This document shows, one piece after another, positions 1-4,982 of a stretch of DNA of 5,039 nucleotides (position 1 is the first letter of the stretch; each line of letters opens with the position of its first letter). The position numbers and the translations under genes were made by a program. Below the pieces are notes generated by a model. The model was not told where the DNA came from. It ran no database searches and saw only the letters and a program-made list of their open reading frames with translations. Source of the DNA: Bifidobacterium breve (GTDB taxonomy: Bacteria > Actinomycetota > Thermoleophilia > Miltoncostaeales > Miltoncostaeaceae); NCBI GenBank assembly GCA_945876305.1, contig CAMCOB010000103.1, positions 1 through 5,039 of the forward strand, written 5' to 3'.

Positions 1-92
1 GGCCCGGCCTCAAATGCCGGGCGCAGTGCCATGCCGCGGCCATGCGGCACCAGCTCGGCGACAAACGAGGCTCCGGTGCGGCCGCGGGTCAC
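1..92 (-). CDS. N-terminal fragment of an unidentified protein (runs off window)
   Basis: An open frame starts with GTG at 92-90 and continues to the left edge, giving 30 residues that begin MTRGRTGASF and end ALRPAFEAG. It begins 3 nt after the ctp stop codon (96-98), in the same frame. A strong Shine-Dalgarno-like GGAAAGG (107-101) lies inside the last codons of ctp, 8 nt upstream of the GTG, so translation directly after ctp is plausible. The product is too short to identify. The pattern of a basic G-R start, a short beta-like FVAEL segment and another G-R turn is loosely like the N-terminal region of RNase R/VacB-type ribonucleases, and such a gene (often followed by smpB) would suit this neighbourhood, but that is only a guess. 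The alternative is readthrough or non-coding sequence after ctp. Confidence 0.45.
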   Translation of the reverse strand, partial: MTRGRTGASFVAELVPHGRGMALRPAFEAG

Positions 93-95
93 GAG

Positions 96-1316
96 CTAGG
101 CCTTTCCGGTACAGGCGTGCCCAAGCGCCACCGAAAGCGCCTCGTCGGCGCCTGTGCGGGGATCATCAACGGCACGGACGTCCGGCTGCACGCCCTTCTT
201 GCCGATGTCGGTCCCCTTGGGGGTGAGGTAGCCGGCCACCGTCACCTTTACCGCGCCACCGTCGGTGGTGGGGATGGTCACCTGCACCTCCGACTTGCCG
301 AAGTTGGGAGTGCCCACCACGAGTGCGCGGCCATTGTCCTTGAGGGCCCCGGTCACGATCTCCGAAGCGCTTGCGCTGTTGCGATCCACCAGCACGGTGA
401 CAGGGATACTGGCCGGAATGGGATCGCCATCGGCCTTCAGCACCTCTTCGGGAGAGGTACGGCTCTTGGTGGACACCACAACGTCGCCGGGCTTCAGGAA
501 GTTGCCCGCAACCGCCACGGCCTCGTCCAGGAGCCCGCCCGGGTCGCCACGCAGATCGAGGATGACCGCGGTGGCGCCCTTCGCACGGAGTGCCGCCACC
601 TCGTCGGCAACCGCCTCCCCCGCACCCTGGTCAAAGCGGTCAAGCGAAACCACTGCGACCTTGCAACCATCGGGAGCGGTCACCAGTTTGCCCTCGACGA
701 GCGGCACCGTCACGTCGCCGCGGGTCACCTTCACGGTGCGCTTTGCCCCGTCAGGGCCGGTGACGCCAAGGGTCACCACGGTGCCGGGCTTACCGCCAAT
801 AGCAAGCACGCTCCTCTCCTGGCCGCGTCGGGCCACCGGGATGCCCCCGACGGAGGTGATGACATCACCCTTCACCAAACCCGCGGTGTCGGCAGGGCTT
901 CCGGGGAACACCTCGCGGATGGCGATTCCAGCCTTGGCCGGCGTCGCCCGGATGCCGATGCCGGTGTATGTGCCCTCCGAGGCCCGCTTGAGGTCCCGGT
1001 ACTGATCTGGCGTGAAGTACCGGGTCCAGCGGTTGCCCAGCGACGCGGCGATGGCAGCGGCACCGATTTGTTCGAGCTTGCCGCGGTCCACCTCTCCCCG
1101 GTAGCGGTCGGCAAGAACGTTCAGCACCTGATCGGGAAGCGACCCGGTGGAGCCGCCCACCAGCAGGTTGCGGGCGCCGGCTGGCAGTTGGTCAAGCCCC
1201 GACTGCCGGGGATGGCCGCCCACGAGCACCCCCGCAACGAAGACCACGAGAGCCATCACCACGACGGCAACGACGTACGCGGCGCCGCGGCGCGGGGGCT
1301 GGTGGGGTGCTGACAC
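96..1316 (-). CDS. S41 family carboxy-terminal processing protease (CtpA/CtpB-like), membrane-anchored, PDZ domain
   Basis: This is a 406-residue serine protease of the C-terminal processing (Prc/CtpA) family, which cleaves near the C-termini of extracytoplasmic substrates. One hydrophobic helix (about residues 12-33) after a short basic N-terminus acts as an uncleaved anchor or signal, leaving the rest outside the membrane. A PDZ domain spans about 115-200 (TYTGIGI, then FPGSPADTAGLVKGD). The S41 core follows: VILDLRGDPGGLLDEA (251-266), the nucleophile region NSASASEI (313-320) and FGKSEVQ (339-345). By the 25-residue Ser-to-Lys spacing of Prc, the dyad is Ser316-Lys341, with Gln345 in the usual third position. 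The catalytic residues look intact. Length is normal for a CtpA/CtpB-type enzyme. The start is GTG at 1316-1314 with AGGA about 10 nt upstream. It follows ftsX by 87 nt, as ctpB follows ftsX in Bacillus. The substrate is unknown; a role in envelope or division is inferred from context. Confidence 0.93.
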   Translation of the reverse strand: MSAPHQPPRRGAAYVVAVVVMALVVFVAGVLVGGHPRQSGLDQLPAGARNLLVGGSTGSLPDQVLNVLADRYRGEVDRGKLEQIGAAAIAASLGNRWTRYFTPDQYRDLKRASEGTYTGIGIRATPAKAGIAIREVFPGSPADTAGLVKGDVITSVGGIPVARRGQERSVLAIGGKPGTVVTLGVTGPDGAKRTVKVTRGDVTVPLVEGKLVTAPDGCKVAVVSLDRFDQGAGEAVADEVAALRAKGATAVILDLRGDPGGLLDEAVAVAGNFLKPGDVVVSTKSRTSPEEVLKADGDPIPASIPVTVLVDRNSASASEIVTGALKDNGRALVVGTPNFGKSEVQVTIPTTDGGAVKVTVAGYLTPKGTDIGKKGVQPDVRAVDDPRTGADEALSVALGHACTGKA

Positions 1317-1332
1317 GGGGCGAATCCTAGGC

Positions 1333-1349
1333 CGGGCACCGGGTGCCCG
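1333..1349 (-). promoter_or_regulatory. Inverted repeat just upstream of ctp
   Basis: CGGGCAC (1333-1339) and GTGCCCG (1343-1349) form a perfect 7-bp stem around a 3-nt loop. It lies 16 nt upstream of the ctp GTG, immediately 5' of its AGGA ribosome binding site, so it could affect ctp translation or act as an mRNA 5' end stabiliser after processing. Its function is inferred only; in DNA this rich in G+C some stems arise by chance. Confidence 0.4.
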
Positions 1350-1368
1350 CGGTCCGGCCGGTCGCGGG

Positions 1369-1394
1369 GCGGCGGCGCTCGCAGGCGCCGCCGC
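1369..1394 (-). terminator. Strong hairpin after ftsX, no U-tract (possible attenuator or processing site)
   Basis: GCGGCGGCGC (1369-1378) and GCGCCGCCGC (1385-1394) form a perfect 10-bp G/C stem with a 6-nt loop, starting 9 nt after the ftsX stop codon. Its position fits a transcript-end or inter-cistron element. In the minus-strand transcript the 3' side is followed by CCCGCGACC rather than a run of U, so it is not a canonical intrinsic terminator. It may partly reduce read-through into ctp or protect the ftsEX message. Confidence 0.4.
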
Positions 1395-1403
1395 ACGCGC
1401 CGA

Positions 1404-2306
1404 TCAGATACGCAGGAAGCGGCGCAGCGTAATGCCGCTGCCCACGGCGCCGAGTAGGGCGCCGGCTCCCACCAGTACGACGGTGAGGAGCGGGAAGGCG
1501 ATTGCCTCACCGGCGGATCCGGTCTTGGTGAGGGCGGTGTCGGCACCAGATGCCCAGGCATCCACCACTCCCACCTTGATGCCCCACAGCATGGCCACGG
1601 CCACCACGGCCCCCACGAGCCCGCAGATGACTCCCTCGATCATGAAGGGCCACCTGATGAACCAGTTGGTGGCGCCGACAAGGCGCATCACCTCCACCTC
1701 ACGCCGTCTGGCGAAGATGGAGAGTCTGATGGTGTTTCCGATCAACAGGACCGCTGCCACCAGAAGGATGCCGATGAGCGCGAATCCCGCCCACTGCACG
1801 AACTTGGCTGCGGTGAGCAACCTGTCGGCGGTGGTCTGCGGATAGACGATGCCCTCGGTTGGATCGAGCGCCGCATCGTCCTTTACCGCCGCAACGATGG
1901 CGTTGGCGTTGGCCGGATCGCTGGGCTGGATGTTGAACTTGGCCGGCAGCGGGTTGCTCGGCAGCTGGTCGAGCACAGACGGGTCGCGCAGGCGCTCACG
2001 CATGAGGCGCAGGGCGTCGTCCTTCGACACGTAGGTGAACTCCGCAACCTGGCCGTCGGTCTTGAGCGTGCCGATCTTGTCGCGTAGGGCGTTGACCTGC
2101 TTCACCGATGCGGTGTCGGAGATGTACACGTCAACGTCGACCTTCGACGTCTGGGCGCTCACGGCGGAGCGCACGTACATGAACGATGGGATGAAGGCAC
2201 CGAGGATGAACACGGCAATGAGGGCCGTGACCGTGGCGGCCACCGAAATAGCGGCATTGGCGCGGATACTGCGAAGCGCCTCGCGGAAGAACATTCCCAG
2301 CCTCAT
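1404..2306 (-). CDS. ftsX: Cell division protein FtsX (permease-like subunit of FtsEX)
   Basis: A 300-residue integral membrane partner of FtsE. The FtsEX complex couples ATP hydrolysis in the cytoplasm to activation of peptidoglycan hydrolases outside the membrane. The visible order is a basic amphipathic N-terminus (MRLGMFFREALRSIRAN), TM1 at about 18-42, a large extracellular domain at about 43-168, TM2 at about 169-193, a cytoplasmic coupling segment with ARRREVEVMRLVGATNWFIRWPF (199-221), TM3 at about 222-246, a short loop, TM4 at about 268-290, and a basic end RRFLRI. This is the standard FtsX topology and a typical length for Gram-positive-type FtsX. The ATG overlaps the ftsE stop as ATGA, and GGGGGAG (2318-2312) lies 5 nt upstream inside ftsE, so the two are translationally coupled. 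No hydrolase or coiled-coil activator partner gene is seen in the window. Confidence 0.96.
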   Translation of the reverse strand: MRLGMFFREALRSIRANAAISVAATVTALIAVFILGAFIPSFMYVRSAVSAQTSKVDVDVYISDTASVKQVNALRDKIGTLKTDGQVAEFTYVSKDDALRLMRERLRDPSVLDQLPSNPLPAKFNIQPSDPANANAIVAAVKDDAALDPTEGIVYPQTTADRLLTAAKFVQWAGFALIGILLVAAVLLIGNTIRLSIFARRREVEVMRLVGATNWFIRWPFMIEGVICGLVGAVVAVAMLWGIKVGVVDAWASGADTALTKTGSAGEAIAFPLLTVVLVGAGALLGAVGSGITLRRFLRI

Positions 2307-3172
2307 GCGATCTCCCCCGTGTCGCCCGGGTCCTCGTTGTAGCCGCCCTCCGCGTCGCGCACGATGCGCCCCTTGTGGAGTGCGATCACACGCTGCTGCA
2401 TGCGGTCCACCGTGTCGCGGTCATGGGTGGCCACGAGCACAGTGGTACCCGTGCGGTTAATGCGGGTGAGCAGATCCATGATGCCCTGCGATGTGTCGGG
2501 GTCGAGGTTGCCCGTGGGCTCGTCTGCGATGAGAAGGCGCGGCTGGTTCACCAGCGCGCGGGCAATGGACACCCGCTGCTGCTCGCCACCAGAGAGTTCA
2601 CGTGGCAGGCGGTCGCCCTTGCCGTCGAGCCCCACCAAGGCGAGGATCTCGGGAACCCGGCGGTTTACCTCTTGCCTCGAGTGCCCGGTCACCTGCAGCG
2701 CGTACGCCACATTCTCGGAAGCCGTGCGGTCGGGCAGCAGGCGGAAGTCCTGGAATACGCAGCCGATGGCGCGACGCAGATATGGAACCTTGCTGCGCTT
2801 GAGCTCGCCCAGGTCGCGACCGCCGATGATCACGTGCCCCGACGTGGCCCGCAGTTCACGGATACACAGGCGGATGAAGGTGGACTTGCCGGATCCGGAC
2901 TGGCCCACGAGAAACACGAACTCGCCCGTGGCGATCGACACCGACACGCCGTCGAGCCCCCGCACGTCGCCGTCGTAGCGCTTGATTACCCCCTGAAACT
3001 GCACCATTGGTCCCGGGCCCGGGCGGAACACGTCGCCGCGGCGTCGCTTCTCGCTTGAGGGTGGGGTGACCACGGCGAGGTCGGCGGGCACCGTCTCAAG
3101 TGGTACCTCCACCAGAGTGAATGCCCGCGGAGTGCTGCCCGCGTCGTGAATGTCGTCGTCGATTCGTGCCAT
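2303..3172 (-). CDS. ftsE: Cell division ATP-binding protein FtsE, with N-terminal extension
   Basis: ABC ATPase of the FtsEX complex. From the chosen ATG (3172) it has 289 residues. Walker A GQSGSGKST is at 90-98, the Q-loop in VFQDFRLLPDRT has Gln141, the signature LSGGEQQR is at 193-200, Walker B LLIADEPT is at 213-220 with Glu218, the D-loop GNLD is at 221-224 and the switch His is at 250; all are intact. The typical FtsE start (MIxFxxVxKRY) corresponds here to MVQFQGVIKRY at residue 56 (codon at 3007), so about 55 extra residues precede the usual domain; they look disordered, ending in a basic and Gly/Pro-rich stretch (EKRRRGDVFRPGPGP). Start choice: ATG 3172 has GGAGGGAG (3191-3184) upstream, whereas ATG 3007 has only a weak GGGA 3 nt away. 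TTG 3262 and ATG 3193 are other in-frame options. The stop overlaps ftsX. The family call is near certain; the start is about 50% sure. Confidence 0.93.
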   Translation of the reverse strand: MARIDDDIHDAGSTPRAFTLVEVPLETVPADLAVVTPPSSEKRRRGDVFRPGPGPMVQFQGVIKRYDGDVRGLDGVSVSIATGEFVFLVGQSGSGKSTFIRLCIRELRATSGHVIIGGRDLGELKRSKVPYLRRAIGCVFQDFRLLPDRTASENVAYALQVTGHSRQEVNRRVPEILALVGLDGKGDRLPRELSGGEQQRVSIARALVNQPRLLIADEPTGNLDPDTSQGIMDLLTRINRTGTTVLVATHDRDTVDRMQQRVIALHKGRIVRDAEGGYNEDPGDTGEIA

Positions 3173-3191
3173 GGGAGGCGCTGCTCCCTCC
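3173..3191 (-). promoter_or_regulatory. Ribosome binding site of ftsE, able to fold on itself
   Basis: Upstream of ATG 3172 the minus strand reads GGAGGGAG (3191-3184), CAGCGC, then CTCCC (3177-3173). GGGAG and CTCCC form a perfect 5-bp stem with a 6-nt loop; a second register pairs GGAGG with CCTCC. The same bases needed by the 16S anti-Shine-Dalgarno would be paired, so the site is potentially self-masked. Spacing from GGGAG to the ATG is 11 nt, a little long, which folding would not shorten. The regulatory role is inferred. Confidence 0.35.
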
Positions 3192-3399
3192 ATCTCGGGG
3201 TCGGATCCGCTACGGCCATTGGCTTTCGCCACCGCAGCGCGTGCCCCTCCCCTGAACTGCAATCGCCCTTACGGGAAGAAGGGGGCATGCACACGAGTAG
3301 TCGGGTAAGGGCCCCGCGAGGCCACCGACTGTTCCGGGGCACCCGGTCGTAAGAACTCCCCAAACCCCGCTACTTCGGCACTTCGACCACCCCCACAAC
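3173..3399. other. ftsE leader, no recognised gene or promoter
   Basis: This stretch lies between the repeat array and the preferred ftsE start. The part from 3262 down is open in the ftsE frame from a TTG at 3262, so ftsE could begin earlier. Further upstream I see short inverted repeats, for example CCCTT (3277-3281) with AAGGG (3290-3294) and CCCC/GGGG at 3391-3403, but no convincing -10/-35 pair, no tRNA and no riboswitch consensus I can name. A promoter for ftsEX-ctp is expected here or within the array if prfB transcripts terminate, but I cannot point to one. Confidence 0.5.
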
Positions 3400-3455
3400 G
3401 GGGTCAGACCCCGGGTGGGGTCAGTCCCCGGGTGGGGTCAGTCGCTGTGTCAAAA
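3400..3455 (+). repeat. Array unit 1, with internal 17-bp tandem duplication
   Basis: This unit begins with the palindrome at 3400-3412. CCCCGGGTGGGGTCAGT occurs twice in tandem (3409-3425 and 3426-3442), lengthening the unit from 39 to 56 bp. It ends CGCTGTGTCAAAA (3443-3455). GTGTC (3447-3451) can also pair with GACAC (3457-3461) across AAAAC, but the other units do not conserve this stem. Confidence 0.9.
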
Positions 3456-3471
3456 CGACACGGATCGGTCC

Positions 3472-3500
3472 TGGCCCATCTGGCTGGTGCATTTAGGGCG
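3472..3500 (+). repeat. Second-order repeat between units 1 and 2 (copy A)
   Basis: This 29-bp segment starts TGGCCCATCTGGCTG and ends GGGCG. It matches 3562-3590 at 24 of 29 positions, with the first 15 identical. Each copy lies 16-17 nt after the AAAA of the preceding unit, so unit plus spacer appears to have been duplicated together and then diverged in the spacer. Confidence 0.75.
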
Positions 3501-3505
3501 CAATT

Positions 3506-3544
3506 GGGGTCAGACCCCGGGTGGGGTCAGTCGCCGTGTCAAAA
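3506..3544 (+). repeat. Array unit 2
   Basis: A full 39-bp unit. GGGGTC (3506-3511), A, GACCCC (3513-3518), GGGT (3519-3522) and GGGGTC (3523-3528) show the three-arm arrangement, followed by AGT, CGCCGTGTC and AAAA. This is the cleanest copy to use as reference. Confidence 0.92.
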
Positions 3545-3561
3545 TGGTCACAGGGTGTGTT

Positions 3562-3590
3562 TGGCCCATCTGGCTGAGGCGATTGGGGCG
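3562..3590 (+). repeat. Second-order repeat between units 2 and 3 (copy B)
   Basis: Partner of 3472-3500 (24 of 29 positions identical, first 15 exact). Its similar offset from the preceding unit supports duplication of a longer composite unit of roughly 90-110 bp rather than independent insertion of each palindrome. The 12-nt interval between units 3 and 4 lacks it. Confidence 0.75.
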
Positions 3591-3617
3591 TCAGGCTCGC
3601 GTATCGGGGGTGCGCCT

Positions 3618-3656
3618 GGGGTCAGACCCCGGGTGGGGTCAGTCGCCGTGACAAAA
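3618..3656 (+). repeat. Array unit 3
   Basis: A full 39-bp unit identical to unit 2 except for one base in the tail (GTGAC instead of GTGTC at 3648-3652). It is separated from unit 4 by only 12 nt. Confidence 0.92.
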
Positions 3657-3668
3657 GTGGTTGGGTCT

Positions 3669-3707
3669 GGGGTCAGACCCCGGGTGGGGTCAGTCGCTGT
3701 GTCAAGA
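3669..3707 (+). repeat. Array unit 4
   Basis: A full 39-bp unit, sharing CGCTGTGTC with unit 1, with AAGA in place of the terminal AAAA. It is the copy nearest to prfB. A stray AGGGGTC (3717-3723) shortly after it may be chance or a decayed fragment. Confidence 0.9.
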
Positions 3708-3799
3708 CGGTGCCAAAGGGGTCGGGGAACGCTCGTGTTGCCTGCACAGGACCCGCGATGCGACGCTGACTCTCTGGGCCGGGGGGGCCGGAGCCGGCT
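3708..3799. other. Spacer between repeat array and prfB stop, no gene seen
   Basis: These 92 nt follow the prfB stop in the transcription direction. They include a G-run (GGCCGGGGGGGCC around 3777-3789) and the small inverted repeat GCCGG/CCGGC at 3788-3799, which could form weak stems, but there is no U-tract on the minus strand and no clear intrinsic terminator. No coding potential is evident. Confidence 0.5.
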
Positions 3800-4969
3800 T
3801 TAGTCCTCGCCCACCACTGCCAGGCCCTTGGCGCGGCGCTCCAGCTCGGCACGCATAAATGGGTCGAGGGCGCCGTCGAACACCGCCTGGGTATTCCCGG
3901 TCTCGTGGCCGGTACGCAGATCCTTCACCATCGCGTACGGGTGGATGACGTACGAGCGGATCTGACTGCCGAAGCCGATGGTCATGCTCTCGCCGCGCTC
4001 ACGGGCCGACTCCTCCTCGCGCCGTTGCAGCTCAAGCTCCACGAGACGTGACCTGAGCATGCTCATGGCAGTCGCACGGTTCTGCGTCTGGCTGCGCTCG
4101 TTCTGGCACTGCACCACCACACCAGAGGGCAGATGGGTGATGCGCACTGCGGAGTCGGTCTTGTTGACGTGCTGGCCACCGGCGCCCGACGCACGGTAGG
4201 TGTCGATGCGCAGGTCCTTGTCGTCGATCTCGATCACCGCCTCGTCTGTCACCAGCGGCGCCACCTGCACGGCGGCGAACGAGGTCTGACGGCGATTTGC
4301 CGAGTCGAATGGTGAGAGGCGAACCAAGCGGTGCACGCCGCGCTCGGCCGACATCAGCCCATAGGCGTTGGTGCCGGCCAGCGTGAAGGTGGCGCTCTTG
4401 ATCCCAGCCTCCCCACCATCGAGGCGGTCCTGCACGGTTGCGGTCATGCCGCGGGTTTCGGCCCACCGCAGATACATGCGCAGCAGCATCTCGGCCCAAT
4501 CCTGAGCATCGGTGCCGCCCTCGCCCGACTGGATGGTGACCACGGCGTCGCCGGCATCATGCTCACCCCCGAAGAGGCGTGATTCCTCAAGCACGAACAG
4601 CCGGTTCTCGGCGCGATCAAGCCCATCGACCACCTCGGTCACGAACTCAGGTGTGAGCGATCCCGCGCGCTCCTCCTCGCGGGCCATCGCCGCCAGCTCG
4701 CCCAGATCGCCGACGTCGCCCGCGAGTGCGTGGTACTCCGTCAGGCGACCGCTGAGGCGGGCATGCTCGGCTGAGACCTTGGCGGCGCGTGCCTGATCGT
4801 CCCAGAAGTCGCCCGCGCCCATCTCCACCTCGAGCTCGGCCACACGCATTTCGAGCACGTTCGGATCGAGGTATTCGCCAAGCAGGGCCACGCGTTCGGC
4901 CAGGCGCCCGGCCTGCTGCGCCAGGGCATCGGGATCGGGCCCGGCGGGCTGTCGTTGTTCCTCGCTCAT
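3800..4969 (-). CDS. prfB: Peptide chain release factor 2 (RF2)
   Basis: A 389-residue class I release factor that recognises UGA and UAA in the ribosomal A site and triggers peptidyl-tRNA hydrolysis. It has an N-terminal helical domain (to about 125), the segment SGEGGTDAQDWAEMLLRMY (148-166), the RF2 codon-recognition tripeptide SPF at 219-221 and the catalytic GGQ at 264-266 in YRASGAGGQHVNKTDSAVR. RF1 would carry PxT instead of SPF. Ala260 stands at the position equivalent to E. coli residue 246. The C-terminus (RSYVIHPYAMVKDLRTGHETGNTQAVFDG) is the usual one and the protein is complete. The frame is continuous: the region where many bacteria have CTT-TGA-C reads CTC GAT (Leu34-Asp35, 4870-4865), so there is no programmed +1 frameshift. 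The start is ATG 4969, 13 nt after the secA stop with only a weak Shine-Dalgarno sequence, suggesting co-transcription and coupling with secA. The stop is TAA. Confidence 0.97.
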   Translation of the reverse strand: MSEEQRQPAGPDPDALAQQAGRLAERVALLGEYLDPNVLEMRVAELEVEMGAGDFWDDQARAAKVSAEHARLSGRLTEYHALAGDVGDLGELAAMAREEERAGSLTPEFVTEVVDGLDRAENRLFVLEESRLFGGEHDAGDAVVTIQSGEGGTDAQDWAEMLLRMYLRWAETRGMTATVQDRLDGGEAGIKSATFTLAGTNAYGLMSAERGVHRLVRLSPFDSANRRQTSFAAVQVAPLVTDEAVIEIDDKDLRIDTYRASGAGGQHVNKTDSAVRITHLPSGVVVQCQNERSQTQNRATAMSMLRSRLVELELQRREEESARERGESMTIGFGSQIRSYVIHPYAMVKDLRTGHETGNTQAVFDGALDPFMRAELERRAKGLAVVGED

Positions 4970-4982
4970 CCGCGCCAGCGCC

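Larger units (their letters stand above)
3400..3707. repeat. Four-copy palindromic repeat array (39-bp unit, GGGGTCAGACCCC core)
   Basis: Four direct copies of a nearly identical unit lie at 3400-3455 (enlarged by an internal 17-bp duplication), 3506-3544, 3618-3656 and 3669-3707. The 39-bp consensus is GGGGTCAGACCCC, then GGGT, then GGGGTCAGT, then CGCYGTGTC and AAAA. Copies 2 and 3 differ at one position (GTGTC versus GTGAC); copy 4 ends AAGA. Intervals between units are 50, 73 and 12 nt, so the array is not regularly spaced. The core GGGGTC-A-GACCCC is a perfect palindrome, and GACCCC-GGGT-GGGGTC is a second hairpin sharing the middle arm. It resembles REP-type intergenic elements dispersed by Y1 (RAYT) transposases, but no transposase gene is present here, so this origin is inferred. 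Confidence 0.93.

Noticed and set aside
42..1313. Long plus-strand open frame (423 codons) opposite ctp
   Set aside because: The minus strand encodes a full PDZ-S41 protease with intact catalytic motifs; the opposite frame is the open antisense shadow common in G+C-rich genes, with a low-complexity His/Gly/Ala-rich product.
2375..3058. Plus-strand open frames opposite ftsE
   Set aside because: They mirror the FtsE ABC domain, whose motifs are complete on the minus strand; no recognisable protein features on the plus strand.
3448..3705. TTGACA-like -35 boxes on the minus strand in units 1, 2 and 4 (3448-3453, 3537-3542, 3700-3705)
   Set aside because: About 17 nt downstream lies CCCGGGGTC-type sequence, not a -10 box, and unit 3 lacks the hexamer; likely coincidence of the repeat tail.
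3400..3707. CRISPR array
   Set aside because: Repeats are strongly palindromic and G/C-run based, intervals vary from 12 to 73 nt, spacers share sequence with each other, one unit is internally duplicated, and no cas gene is present.
3772..3799. Intrinsic terminator right after prfB
   Set aside because: Possible stems are short (4 bp with usable loops) and there is no U-tract in the minus-strand transcript.
3415..3803. Plus-strand proteins with repeated GWGQS/PRVGS peptides
   Set aside because: They are translations of the DNA repeat units in two frames, with no ribosome binding site of note, and repeat copies shift frame relative to each other.
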